From: an uncultured Lachnospiraceae bacterium
GTDB taxonomy: Bacteria > Bacillota > Clostridia > Lachnospirales > Lachnospiraceae
Reading direction: 5' to 3'
DNA length: 64,000 nt
Assembly: GCA_944381575.1 (NCBI GenBank)
Contig: CALWLS010000001.1
Coordinates: 124,001-188,000, forward strand
The first letter of the stretch is position 1; the number at the start of each line of letters is the position of its first letter. The translations under genes and the position numbers were made by a program. A model generated the notes under the pieces. That model searched no databases. It saw only the letters and a list, made by a program, of their open reading frames with translations, and was not told the origin of the DNA. This document shows positions 17,253 to 27,000 of this stretch, piece after piece.

Positions 17253-17735
17253 ATGGAGATAGAGAGGAAATGGATAGCCGGAGATATTTCCGGCATACTT
17301 AAAGGCATGCCATGTAATGAAATAATCCAGGGATATATATGTACTGATCCGGTAGTAAGGGTAAGAAGATACGGAGAGGAGTATTTTCTTACTGTAAAAG
17401 GAAAGGGTATGCTGGTCCGTGAAGAGTATGAGATGCCCGTAACAAAAGAGGCTTTTGACAGACTTATAAAAAAATGCGAAGGCATCATTATAAAAAAGAC
17501 CAGATACCGGATCCCGGTCGGAAAAACCGATACGGGGAATGAGCTTACAGCCGAGGTGGATATTTTCCACGGGTGCCATGAGGGCTTAAAGCTGATCGAG
17601 GTAGAGTTTAAATCCATCGATGAGGCCAAAGCCTTTGTGCCTCCGGAATGGTTTTTAAAGGAGGTCACGGAAGACGGCAGATTTTCCAATTCCCATCTTT
17701 CGGAACACAGGCTTTCGGATATAGGTATTGCCTAA
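17253..17735 (+). CDS. CYTH domain protein
   Basis: The 160-residue protein has the CYTH (triphosphate tunnel metalloenzyme) fold signature ExExK at its N-terminus (MEIERKW). Alternating charged beta-strands follow, such as RVRRYGEEYFLTVKGKG and RYRIPVG, and an ELTAEVDIF...KLIEVEF segment. Family members hydrolyse tripolyphosphate, thiamine triphosphate or cyclise ATP; which applies here is unknown. The ATG at 17253 is chosen because it gives the conserved N-terminus and has an AGGAG SD. A longer reading from GTG 17190 would start inside the upstream terminator. Confidence 0.85.
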   Translation: MEIERKWIAGDISGILKGMPCNEIIQGYICTDPVVRVRRYGEEYFLTVKGKGMLVREEYEMPVTKEAFDRLIKKCEGIIIKKTRYRIPVGKTDTGNELTAEVDIFHGCHEGLKLIEVEFKSIDEAKAFVPPEWFLKEVTEDGRFSNSHLSEHRLSDIGIA

Positions 17736-17870
17736 GGACTTATGATAAAGGTTTTGTGCAATGAGGAAACTCTGAGGGCCTAAAAGCTTGAAATACAGCG
17801 ACTTATATGATAAAGTATTGTTTTGTTTAAAATAGCATTATTATGCGGAAATAGTCAGGAGACAGCTCAA

Positions 17871-19247
17871 ATGAATGTAAAAGTAGAGAAACTTGAAAAG
17901 AACACGGCAAAGCTCTTAGTTGAGGTTTCTGCAGCTGAGTTCGAAGAGGCTACAGTCATCGCCTACAACAGGAACAAAAACAGGTTCAACATCCCTGGAT
18001 TCAGAAAGGGACACGCAAAGAAGGAAGTCATCGAGAAGATGTACGGACCTCAGGTTTTCTATGAGGACGCCATAAATCACGTCCTTGATTCGACTTACCC
18101 TCAGGCGGCAAAGGAGTCAGGCCTTGAGATCGTAAGCAGACCGGAGATCAGCGTGGACAAGATCGAGCCGGGCAAACCTGTTACATATACAGCTGTTGTT
18201 GCTACAAAGCCGGAGGTTGAGCTTGGCGAGTATAAGGGCGTTACGGTTGAAAAGGCTGACGCTTCAGTTACGGCAAAGGATGTGGACGCTGAGCTTAAGA
18301 GAGTCCAGAATCAGTCTGCAAGGATCGTTACGATAGACGAGGAAGGCAGGACTGTAAAGAAGGACGATATCACCATAATCAAGTTCGAGGGATATGTTGA
18401 CGGCAAGACATTTGCAGGCGGAAGCGGAGACGACTATCCTCTTACCATAGGTTCCCACAGCTTTATTGAAGGCTTTGAGGAGCAGCTTATAGGACATAAG
18501 AAGGGTGAAGAGGTCGATGTGAACGTTACCTTCCCTACGCCTTATCAGGCAAAGGAATTAGAGGGCAAGCCAGCTTTATTCAAGGTTACGATAAAGGAGA
18601 TCAGGGAGAAGCAGCTTCCTGAGATAGACGACGAGTTTGCAAGCGAGGTATCAGAGTTCGAGACCCTTAAGGAGTATAAGGCTTCCATCAAGGCTGACCT
18701 TAAGCTCAAGAAGGAGAAGGCTGCTGCCCAGGAAAATGAGAACAGGGTAGTAAGAGCCGTCGTTGCAAACGCAAAGGTAGAGCTTCCTGAGGCCATGGTG
18801 ACCACTGCGGTCGAGAACATGATGGACGACTATGCCCGCAGGCTTTCACAGCAGGGACTTTCACTTGAGCAGTATCTTGGATACATGGGACAGACTCCTG
18901 AGCAGTTCATGGAGATGCAGAAGCCGCAGGCTGAGGAGAGTTTAAAGACACGCCTCGTACTTGAGGCTATCGTAAAGGCCGAGGGCATCAAGGCTTCCGA
19001 TGAGGCTGTAGATGAGAAGCTTGAGGAGATGGCAAAGGCATACAAGATGGATCTGGAGAAGATCAAGGCCGTAGTAGCTCCTGCTGACATTAACAACATC
19101 AGAACTGATATCGAGGTTAGAGAGGCGGTTGACCGCATTGTTGCCGAAGCTGATCTTAAGGAGCCGGAAAAGGCTTCAAGAAAGAAGGCTTCAGATAAGG
19201 ACGCTGCTTCAAAGGATGCAGAAAAGGAAGGATCAGAGGATAAATAA
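17871..19247 (+). CDS. tig: trigger factor (ribosome-associated chaperone, PPIase)
   Basis: Trigger factor binds at the ribosome exit tunnel and shields nascent chains. The 458-residue protein has the N-terminal ribosome-binding loop FRKGHAKK (the GFRxGxxP-type motif), an FKBP-type isomerase domain at about 155-245 ([13 protein letters not shown]...[16 protein letters not shown]) and a long helical C-terminal chaperone region. The charged tail after about residue 430 is Lys/Ala/Ser-rich. ATG 17871 has AGGAG upstream; a TTG reading from 17823 would be too long. Its TAA overlaps the clpP ATG by one base. Confidence 0.95.
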   Translation: MNVKVEKLEKNTAKLLVEVSAAEFEEATVIAYNRNKNRFNIPGFRKGHAKKEVIEKMYGPQVFYEDAINHVLDSTYPQAAKESGLEIVSRPEISVDKIEPGKPVTYTAVVATKPEVELGEYKGVTVEKADASVTAKDVDAELKRVQNQSARIVTIDEEGRTVKKDDITIIKFEGYVDGKTFAGGSGDDYPLTIGSHSFIEGFEEQLIGHKKGEEVDVNVTFPTPYQAKELEGKPALFKVTIKEIREKQLPEIDDEFASEVSEFETLKEYKASIKADLKLKKEKAAAQENENRVVRAVVANAKVELPEAMVTTAVENMMDDYARRLSQQGLSLEQYLGYMGQTPEQFMEMQKPQAEESLKTRLVLEAIVKAEGIKASDEAVDEKLEEMAKAYKMDLEKIKAVVAPADINNIRTDIEVREAVDRIVAEADLKEPEKASRKKASDKDAASKDAEKEGSEDK

Positions 19248-19831
19248 TGCCGTATTCCATACCTTATGTCATAGAGCAGACCTCCAGGGGAGAGCGCTCA
19301 TATGATATTTTTTCAAGACTTTTAAAGGACAGGATCATTTTCCTCGGAGAGGAAGTGAATGAGACCAGCGCATCCCTTGTGGTGGCTCAGCTTTTGTTCC
19401 TTGAGTCGGAGAACCCGGATAAGGACGTACATCTCTATATCAACAGCCCCGGCGGGGTCATCACGGCAGGAATGGCCATATACGATACCATGAGATACAT
19501 CAAGTGCGATGTGTCCACCATATGCATAGGCATGGCTGCAAGCATGGGCGCATTTCTGCTGGCAGGAGGCACCAGGGGAAAAAGATTTGCACTGCCTAAT
19601 GCGGAGGTGATGATACACCAGCCTTCAGGAGGAGCTCAGGGACAGGCCACGGAGATCCAGATCACTGCAGAGTGGATCTTAAGGACCAAGAAAAAGATGA
19701 ATGAGATCCTTGCGGCCAATACCGGAAATACTGTTGAAAGGATAGCTGCGGATACCGAGAGAGATAAGTGGATGACGGCTGAGGAGGCTCTTTCATATGG
19801 CATTATCGATAAGATAATAGATAACCATTAA
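19247..19831 (+). CDS. clpP: ATP-dependent Clp protease proteolytic subunit ClpP
   Basis: ClpP is a self-compartmentalised serine protease that forms a tetradecamer fed by ClpX or ClpC. The 194-residue protein has the nucleophile Ser99 in [11 protein letters not shown], His124 in VMIHQPSGG, and the acidic partner about 50 residues later. YINSPGG forms the oxyanion region. The start overlaps the tig stop (TAATG), and clpX begins 9 bases after it. tig-clpP-clpX is a standard bacterial operon for protein quality control. Confidence 0.97.
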   Translation: MPYSIPYVIEQTSRGERSYDIFSRLLKDRIIFLGEEVNETSASLVVAQLLFLESENPDKDVHLYINSPGGVITAGMAIYDTMRYIKCDVSTICIGMAASMGAFLLAGGTRGKRFALPNAEVMIHQPSGGAQGQATEIQITAEWILRTKKKMNEILAANTGNTVERIAADTERDKWMTAEEALSYGIIDKIIDNH

Positions 19832-19840
19832 GGAGATCAC

Positions 19841-21085
19841 ATGGCCGACAAAACACAGGACAAGATCAGATGCAGCTTCTGCGGCAAGGGAAGAGGCCAG
19901 GTCCAGAAGATGATCTCCGGTGCGAACAATACCTATATCTGCAATGAGTGCATTGCGCTCTGCAGCGAGATATTGAGCGAGGAGATGCAGAATGACGGAG
20001 CTGACGGGCCTTCCTTTAAGGACAGTATAAAGCTGCAGAAGCCTAAGGAGATCAAGAGATTTTTAGATGAGTTCGTGATCGGGCAGGAGGAGGCGAAAAA
20101 GGTCCTTTCCGTAGCCGTTTACAATCATTATAAGAGGATAACCGGCAACATTAAGGATATTGACGTGCAGAAATCAAATATCCTTATGATAGGACCTACG
20201 GGTTCAGGCAAGACATATCTTGCCCAGAGCCTGGCGAAGATGCTTGGAGTCCCTTTTGCCATAGCTGACGCGACTACCCTTACGGAGGCGGGCTATGTAG
20301 GAGAGGACGTCGAAAACATCCTCCTTAAGCTTATCCAGAATGCGGATTACGATATCGAAAAGGCTGAGTACGGAATCGTTTACATCGATGAGATCGATAA
20401 GATAACGAAGAAAACCGAAAATGTCTCCATTACAAGGGATGTTTCCGGTGAAGGAGTGCAGCAGGCCCTGTTAAAGATCATCGAGGGAACCGTGGCTTCC
20501 GTACCTCCTCAGGGAGGAAGGAAGCATCCTCACCAGGAGATGATGAATATCGATACCACAAATATACTCTTCATCTGCGGAGGCGCCTTTGACGGACTTG
20601 AAAAGATAGTCAGCCAGAGGGTATCGGCCGGAGGCATAGGCTTTGGAGCAGAGCTTGTAAACCGTGATGATGAGAATATAGATGAGCTTATAGCTCAGAC
20701 TGAGCCTGAGGATCTTACAAAGTTCGGACTCATACCGGAGTTTATAGGAAGAGTTCCGATAACCGTGTCGCTTAAATCACTGGATGAGGATACTCTTGTA
20801 CGCATCCTTACAGAGCCGAGGAACGCCCTTGTGAAACAGTACCAGAAGCTGTTTGAGATAGACGGGGTCGGACTTGATTTCACTGAGGACGCAGTCAGGG
20901 CCATAGCCCATAAGGCTGTGGTCAAAAAGACGGGTGCAAGAGGCTTGCGCAGCATTATGGAATCAGTCATGATGAACATAATGTATGAGATACCTTCAGA
21001 TCCTACGGTGAGCGGAGTAATGATAACGAGGGAGTGCGTGGAAGACGGCGTGCTGCCTAAGATAATCAGATATGCCAGTGTCTGA
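19841..21085 (+). CDS. clpX: ATP-dependent Clp protease ATP-binding subunit ClpX
   Basis: ClpX is the AAA+ unfoldase that delivers tagged proteins to ClpP. The 414-residue protein has the N-terminal zinc-binding domain (CSFCGKG...[10 protein letters not shown], about 11-41), Walker [12 protein letters not shown], pore-loop region around GYVGEDVE, Walker [10 protein letters not shown], and sensor-2 [10 protein letters not shown]. The IGF-loop region that docks ClpP is expected near 265, within the GIGFGAE segment. SD AAGGAG lies 7 bases upstream of the start. Confidence 0.97.
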   Translation: MADKTQDKIRCSFCGKGRGQVQKMISGANNTYICNECIALCSEILSEEMQNDGADGPSFKDSIKLQKPKEIKRFLDEFVIGQEEAKKVLSVAVYNHYKRITGNIKDIDVQKSNILMIGPTGSGKTYLAQSLAKMLGVPFAIADATTLTEAGYVGEDVENILLKLIQNADYDIEKAEYGIVYIDEIDKITKKTENVSITRDVSGEGVQQALLKIIEGTVASVPPQGGRKHPHQEMMNIDTTNILFICGGAFDGLEKIVSQRVSAGGIGFGAELVNRDDENIDELIAQTEPEDLTKFGLIPEFIGRVPITVSLKSLDEDTLVRILTEPRNALVKQYQKLFEIDGVGLDFTEDAVRAIAHKAVVKKTGARGLRSIMESVMMNIMYEIPSDPTVSGVMITRECVEDGVLPKIIRYASV

Positions 21086-21099
21086 GAACGGATGGATAC

Positions 21100-21705
21100 A
21101 TGCCTAACGATGCTACATTTATAATAAAGAGTGCGGAGCTTGAGACTGTCTGCGGCGTAACGAGCAGGTTTCCTGACAATGAACTGCCAGAGTTTGCCTT
21201 TGCCGGCAAGTCTAATGTCGGTAAGTCAAGCCTTATAAATGCGCTGCTTAACAGAAAATCCCTTGCCCGTACTTCAGCACAGCCCGGAAAGACCCAGACC
21301 ATTAATTTCTACAGGGTCAACGACAGCTTTTATTTCGTGGATCTTCCGGGATACGGATACACTAAGGCATCGGAGCAGGTAAAGGCCCAGTGGGGCAGGA
21401 TGGTCGAGAGATATCTACATAAGAGCGGAATGTTGATAAAGGTGTTCCTGCTCGTGGATATGCGCCATAAGCCGACGGAGGACGACAGGCTGATGTATGA
21501 CTGGATAGAGTCTCAGGGCTTCGAACCGGTGATAATTGCCACAAAGTCGGATAAGCTTAAGAAAAACGAGAAGCCAAAGGCTCTGAAGCTGATCAGGGAG
21601 ACCTTCGGGCTTAAGGAGGATTCTCTTATCATACCCGTTTCATCAGAGAATAAGAGCGGTATATCAGATATACACGAACTTATAAAAAATTTCTTGACAA
21701 AATAG
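21100..21705 (+). CDS. engB: ribosome biogenesis GTP-binding protein YihA/YsxC (EngB)
   Basis: EngB is an essential small GTPase that assists late 50S subunit assembly. The 201-residue protein has the G-motifs GKSNVGKSSLINALL (G1), the switch TSAQPGKTQTINFY, DLPGYGY (G3) and TKSDKL (G4). It sits directly behind clpX, as in many Firmicutes. Its last bases overlap a consensus promoter that drives rpmF. Confidence 0.95.
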   Translation: MPNDATFIIKSAELETVCGVTSRFPDNELPEFAFAGKSNVGKSSLINALLNRKSLARTSAQPGKTQTINFYRVNDSFYFVDLPGYGYTKASEQVKAQWGRMVERYLHKSGMLIKVFLLVDMRHKPTEDDRLMYDWIESQGFEPVIIATKSDKLKKNEKPKALKLIRETFGLKEDSLIIPVSSENKSGISDIHELIKNFLTK

Positions 21706-21722
21706 GATTTGGAATTTATTAT
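21694..21722 (+). promoter_or_regulatory. sigma-A promoter for rpmF
   Basis: TTGACA (21694-21699), 17-bp spacer and TATTAT (21717-21722) form a near-consensus housekeeping promoter. The -35 box lies in the end of engB. A transcript from here would give a roughly 25-base leader before the rpmF ATG. Confidence 0.75.
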
Positions 21723-21755
21723 AACAATGTTGTTTTTATAAAAGGAGGTGTAGAC

Positions 21756-21938
21756 ATGTCAATCTGTCCTAAGAATAGGTCATCCAGAGCCAGAAGAGAT
21801 TCAAGAAGGGCTAACTGGAAGATGAGCACACCAAATCTTGTTAAGTGCAGTAAGTGCGGTGCATTGGTTATGCCTCACAGAGTTTGCAAGAATTGTGGTT
21901 CATACAACAAGCGCGAGATCGTTAAGGTTGAGGATTGA
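21756..21938 (+). CDS. rpmF: 50S ribosomal protein L32
   Basis: L32 is a 60-residue zinc-ribbon protein of the large subunit. The sequence starts with CPKNRSSRARRDSRRANW, and its metal site is the CSKCG...CKNCG pair, so this is the zinc-containing form. The perfect SD AAAGGAGG is 6-8 bases upstream. It has its own promoter and terminator and lies upstream of plsX, a conserved bacterial arrangement linking ribosome and lipid genes. Confidence 0.96.
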   Translation: MSICPKNRSSRARRDSRRANWKMSTPNLVKCSKCGALVMPHRVCKNCGSYNKREIVKVED

Positions 21939-21963
21939 TACAACCTTTAGTTCAAGCATTTAG

Positions 21964-21998
21964 AAGGCTTTCGGCTGTAACATGTCGAAAGCTTTTTT
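21964..21998 (+). terminator. Rho-independent terminator after rpmF
   Basis: A 10-bp stem (21964-21973 with 21986-21995, including one G-U pair) is followed by T-rich sequence. It may be only partial, because plsX begins 25 bases later without an obvious promoter of its own. Confidence 0.8.
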
Positions 21999-22023
21999 AA
22001 ATATATCGGAGGCCTGAATTTTC

Positions 22024-23016
22024 ATGACGAATATTGCTTTGGATGTGATGGGCGGCGACAACTGTCCTGACATAAACATCGATGGGGCGTATGACGCCCT
22101 TAATATGCTTAAGGATATACATATCAAGTTGGTTGGACCTGAGGAAAGGATAGAGAAGGCCATAGCCTCCTGGGACAAGAGCCTTAAGGACAGGGTAACG
22201 ATAGTCGACGCCAATGAGGTCATTTCCACGGAGGAGTCTCCGGTAAAGGCCTTAAGAGCAAAGCCTGATTCAAGTATAGTAAGGGGACTGAAGCTTGTTA
22301 AGGAGGGAGAAGCGGACGCTTTTATCTCCGCCGGTTCCACAGGAGCGATCCTTGCCGGAGGACAGCTTATAGTTGGACGCCTGAAAGGCGTTTTAAGGAC
22401 TCCTCTGGCCACCATGATCCCTACAAGAAAAGGCTTCACTCTGTTCCTTGACTGCGGCGCGAATGTGGATGCAAAGCCTGAGTGGTTACAGCAGTTTGCA
22501 GTCATGGGAAGCATATATATGGATAAGGTCCAGGATAAGCCGGGAGCTGTTATAAAGCTTGTCAACCTTGGTACGGAGGAGGAAAAGGGCAACGCCCTTA
22601 CAAAGGCAGCAAATCAGCTGCTTAATGATACCGAGGGGATAAATTATCAGGGATTTATAGAGAGCAGGGATGTAGTGACGGGAGCTGCCGATATCGTCGT
22701 TGCGGATGCATTTACCGGAAATGCCATCATAAAAACATATGAGGGCACAGCTGACATGCTTTTCTCCCTTATAAAGGAAGTGCTTAAGTCCGGCCCTGCT
22801 ACTAAGATAGCGGCTCTCCTCATTATGAAGCCTTTAAAGGAAAAGCTAAAGGAATTTGATGTTGCAAAATGCGGAGGAGCAATACTGCTCGGACTTAAGG
22901 GAGTCGTTGTCAAATGCCATGGCAATGCAAAACGCGGTGAGATAGCAATGGCGATAGAAAAGGCCGCAAAGTATGTCAGCGAAGATGTGAACGGCATTAT
23001 AGAAAAAGCCATGTGA
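22024..23016 (+). CDS. plsX: phosphate acyltransferase PlsX
   Basis: PlsX converts acyl-ACP to acyl-phosphate for the PlsY step of phospholipid synthesis. The 330-residue peripheral membrane protein begins ALDVMGGDNCP and has the conserved ISAGSTGAILAGG segment, FLDCGANVD and DAFTGNAIIKTYEG. SD GGAGG is about 10 bases upstream, just after the rpmF terminator. It is followed by acpP, which provides its substrate carrier. Confidence 0.96.
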   Translation: MTNIALDVMGGDNCPDINIDGAYDALNMLKDIHIKLVGPEERIEKAIASWDKSLKDRVTIVDANEVISTEESPVKALRAKPDSSIVRGLKLVKEGEADAFISAGSTGAILAGGQLIVGRLKGVLRTPLATMIPTRKGFTLFLDCGANVDAKPEWLQQFAVMGSIYMDKVQDKPGAVIKLVNLGTEEEKGNALTKAANQLLNDTEGINYQGFIESRDVVTGAADIVVADAFTGNAIIKTYEGTADMLFSLIKEVLKSGPATKIAALLIMKPLKEKLKEFDVAKCGGAILLGLKGVVVKCHGNAKRGEIAMAIEKAAKYVSEDVNGIIEKAM

Positions 23017-23031
23017 TTTTCCGCTGCGATA

Positions 23032-23060
23032 TTGAATATTGGACGGCTTTATAGTATATA
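23032..23060 (+). promoter_or_regulatory. candidate promoter for acpP
   Basis: TTGAAT (23032-23037), 17-bp spacer and TATATA (23055-23060) lie in the 117-bp gap between plsX and acpP. Such a promoter would fit the high demand for acyl carrier protein. I see no clear FapR-type operator. Confidence 0.45.
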
Positions 23061-23133
23061 GAAAATGTAGAACATATACCGGACTTTGCTTCGGGATTCA
23101 TTTATATATTTTGCCATGGGACGAGGGGTTATT

Positions 23134-23364
23134 ATGAATTTGGACCAGCTTAAGGATATTGTTGCGGAAGTCTGTACCGGAGTTGATGTGGACGGCATAA
23201 CCGAGGATTCAAGGTTTGAGGATATCGGAATAGATTCTCTTGACCTTGCCCAGGTAATATTTGCAGTGGAGAATGCTCTTGAGATAAGCATAGATCCTGA
23301 CATCCTTGAGGAAGTAGTAACAGTGGGAGACGCTCTGGAAGCGATCCAGGAAGCTCAGAGATAA
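23134..23364 (+). CDS. acpP: acyl carrier protein
   Basis: A 76-residue acidic four-helix carrier. Ser35 in GIDSLDLAQ is the phosphopantetheine attachment site. ATG 23134, behind a GAGGGG SD, gives the normal ACP length; an in-frame TTG at 23086 would add 16 unlikely residues. It supplies acyl chains to fatty acid and phospholipid synthesis and stands between plsX and rnc, a common bacterial order. Confidence 0.95.
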   Translation: MNLDQLKDIVAEVCTGVDVDGITEDSRFEDIGIDSLDLAQVIFAVENALEISIDPDILEEVVTVGDALEAIQEAQR

Positions 23365-23370
23365 CAGTTT

Positions 23371-24057
23371 ATGAATGCAGACACAGGTCTTCTTGAAAAG
23401 ACCATATGTTACAGCTTTAAGGATAAGGGGCTTTTGGAGCAGGCCCTTTCCCATCCGTCATACAGCGCGGAAGCCGGGCTTCCAAGATATAAGAGTAATC
23501 AGCGTCTGGAGTTTTTAGGCGACGCTGTGCTTGAGCTCGTTATATCAGACTATCTGTACCGTGAGCATCGTGAGGCTGAAGAGGGAAGGCTTACCAGACA
23601 GAGGCAGTCCCTTGTGTTTGAGGCAGCCCTTGCCGTATGCGCGGAGAGGATAGGCCTTGGAAGGTTTATCCGTCTCGGAGTCGGGGAGGCCGCTTCGAGA
23701 GGATATGAAAAGCCTTCCATACTTTCGGATACATTTGAAGCCGTGATAGGCGCCGTATATCTTGACGGCGGATATGATGCTGCAAAGTCATTCGTACACA
23801 GCTTCGTTACGGACAGCATCGATGAGCTTACGCTGTTGAACGACGGCAAGAGCCTGATCCAGCAGTACGTACAGAATAAACCGGGAAATACTCTTTCCTA
23901 CAATACGGATTATGTTGATAAAAACGACAGGGAACGGGGGTTTAAGGCAGATCTGCTTATAAATGACGAAGTGGTTTCGACCGGTTTTGGAAGATCCAAG
24001 AAGACGGCAGAACAGGATGCTGCCGGAAAGGCATGCAGGAAGCTGAATATTAGGTAG
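23371..24057 (+). CDS. rnc: ribonuclease III
   Basis: RNase III cuts double-stranded RNA, including rRNA precursors. The 228-residue protein has the catalytic signature RLEFLGDAVLELVISDYL (about 42-60), the second acidic site DTFEAVIGAVYLDGG (about 118-132) and a C-terminal dsRNA-binding domain ending KKTAEQDAAGKACRKL. It begins 6 bases after acpP. Its TAG stop touches the smc ATG directly, so smc is translated by coupling. Confidence 0.96.
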   Translation: MNADTGLLEKTICYSFKDKGLLEQALSHPSYSAEAGLPRYKSNQRLEFLGDAVLELVISDYLYREHREAEEGRLTRQRQSLVFEAALAVCAERIGLGRFIRLGVGEAASRGYEKPSILSDTFEAVIGAVYLDGGYDAAKSFVHSFVTDSIDELTLLNDGKSLIQQYVQNKPGNTLSYNTDYVDKNDRERGFKADLLINDEVVSTGFGRSKKTAEQDAAGKACRKLNIR

Positions 24058-27000
24058 ATGTATTTAAAAAGTATAGAAATACAGGGTTTTAAGTCGTTTG
24101 CACACAAGACACTGTTAAATTTTAATAATGGCGTCACTGCCATAGTAGGGCCTAACGGGTCGGGTAAATCCAATATTTCCGACGCCGTAAGGTGGGTTCT
24201 CGGCGAACAGAAGGTCAAACAGCTGAGAGGCTCCGCTATGCAGGACGTCATTTTTGCAGGCACTGAGGCCAGAAAGCCCCAGGGCTTTGCTTATGTTGCC
24301 ATCACGCTTGATAATTCAGACAGGGCACTTGGCACTGATTATGAAGAGGTTACGGTATCAAGAAGGCTTTTCAGATCCGGTGAATCGGAATATCTGATAA
24401 ACGGACAGAATGTAAGGCTCAAGGACGTTCAGGAAATGTTCTATGACACCGGTATAGGCAAGGAAGGCTATTCCATAATAGGACAGGGCCAGATAGACGC
24501 CATCTTAAACGGAAGGCCTGAGGACAGACGAGGGCTTTTTGATGAGGCCGCGGGAATCGTTAAATTCAAGAAAAGGAAGCTTACGGCTCTTAAAAAGTTA
24601 GAGAATGAACAGAGCAACCTCCAGAGGATCTCGGATATAACGGATGAGCTGGAAAAACGCCTTAAGCCTCTTGAAAAGCAGCAGGAGTCAGCCAGAAAAT
24701 ACCTTAAGCTCATAGATGAGCAGAAGAAGCTTGAACTCAATCTTTTTGTCCGTGATACTGACGAGATCCTGAAGGATCTGGAAAGACTTGAGACTGATAT
24801 GGAGACCGTAAGGTATTCCATAGAGGACTGTGAGAAGGAAAAGGCAGGACTTGCGGCCCGCCATAATGATATTTCGGAAAAGATAACCGGGCTTGACAGT
24901 CTGATCTCCCGGAAAAAGGAGCTTATCTCAAAGGCTGAGCTCCTTAAGGAGAACCTTAAGGGACAGATAGAGCTCAGGGAATCAGGGATAAGATCCGGAA
25001 ATGAAACCATGGAAAGGCTTAAGGCTGAGATATCAAGGCTTAAGGAAGAGATCTCAGCTCAGAAAAAAAGCATAGGTGATTATCTGTCGGGGATAACGGA
25101 GCTTTCAGACAGCCTTAAGCTTATTAAACAGCAGGATGCTCAGGGAGCGGAGCTTTCCGGGGATATACCGGAGCTTGAAGAAAAGCTTGATAAGCTGAAA
25201 ATCAGCATACTCGAAAATGTTCCTGACGCAGGCTCAAATATTACCTGCAGTGAGCATAAGGATGTCTCGGAGCAGACTGATGATGAGGATGAGCCCGGAT
25301 ATAATATGCCGGACTGGCTCATGGCAATAAAAAATAAAAGAGACGACCTTTCAGATATAAGAGAAAGGGAGGAAAAAACATTAAACTGGATATCCCTGGC
25401 ATCATCCGAGTATAATGAGCTTACAATGAAGCTTAAAGAGCTGCAGAATGAGCTGATAACAAAGCAGAGGGAATATTCCGACCTGAACGCAAGGTATGAT
25501 TCCTTAAAAAACATAGCTGAAAGATATGAGGGCTTTGGCGAGAGCGTAAGGGCCGTAATGAGATCAAGGACATCCTTAAGGGGCGTCCATGGCGTTGTGG
25601 CGGATATCGTCAAGACGGATAAACGTTTCGAGCAGGCCATAGAAACGGCTCTCGGCGGAAGGATACAGAATATAGTTACTGAAACGGAGGAGGACGCCAA
25701 AAAATGCGTTGAATTCTTAAAGAAATCAAGGCAGGGAAGGGCTACATTTCTTCCTCTTGACGCCGTAAGGGGCAGAAGATCTGAGGAATATGACAGGGCT
25801 TTAAGGGAAAAGGGCGTTATAGGCATTGGCAGCGGGCTTATAAAATGCAGCGACGAATATAAGGACGTGGTGGAGTTCCTTTTAGGCTCCGTACTTGTAG
25901 TCGACAATATGGATAATGCTCTTAAGATCGCCGGTAAATACAGACATTCCATAAGGATGGTGACCCTTGAGGGCGAGCTGCTTTCACTGGGCGGAGCCAT
26001 TACGGGAGGAGCCTTTAAAAACTCGGCAAATCTCATCGGCAGATCAAGGCAGATCGATGAGATGAGGGTCAAAAGGACAGCCGCTGCAGAAGCCCTCGGA
26101 TCAGTAAGAGACGACATAGCCCTGCAGGAAAGCCGGATAAATGAAAAGAGCGGGGAACTGGACAGGCTCAATGCAAGTCTTAAGGATATAGAATCTGAAA
26201 AAAAGGAGCTGAGTCTCGGCATTCTTTCGGATATGAGGCTGAAGCTCGGCGAGGTAAAGCAGAAAATAGGCTTTATTGAGGAAAATGTCGGACGGGCTGT
26301 TTCCGGGCTTCGCTCAGCTGTTGGCAGCGCAGCGGATATAGAAGATGACATCAGCAGTCTTAAGCTTAAGCTTAAGGAATCTGAGGATGAGATAGCTCTA
26401 AGAAAATCAGATCTGCTTAAGGCGGATGAGAATATAGAAAGGTCAAAAGAGGAGCTTAAGGCCCATATCGAAGAAAAAGAGGAACTCTCGGGTTCTGAGG
26501 CGGATTTTTATAAGCGGAAGGAAGAGATAGATTCGGACCTGCTGGAGCTTCAGAAGGAGATGCTCAGGCTTGAAAGCAGACAGGAAAAGGATAAGCAGAA
26601 GCTTGATTCCTGCACGGAGCATATCTGGGAAGAGTACGAGATAAGCTTAAATAAGGCGAGAGAGGCTTATGATGAGGGGCTTGGAAGCATTTCATCCATA
26701 AGATCCGGACTTCAGGCCGTGAGAGCCGGGATAAAGGAACTTGGGCCTGTCAATGTACAGGCCATAGAGGAGTATAAGGAGGTCTCGGAGAGATATTCAT
26801 TCCTCGAGCAGCAGAGGCAGGATCTGTTAAGATCAGCAGAGGCGGTAATGGGCATTATAGAAGAGCTTGACCGTGAGATGAAAAAGCAGTTTGGAGAGCA
26901 GTTCAAGCTTATCAGGGAAAAATTCAGAGAGGTATTCAGAGAACTGTTCGGCGGCGGAAACGCCGACCTTGAGCTGGTATATGATATGGAGGAGGAAGGC

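Noticed and set aside
25140-26351. 403-residue open frame on the minus strand inside smc
   Set aside because: The product is a Ser/Leu/Phe-rich low-complexity mirror of the SMC coiled coil, produced by AAG/GAG/CTT codon bias. It has no SD or recognisable domain.
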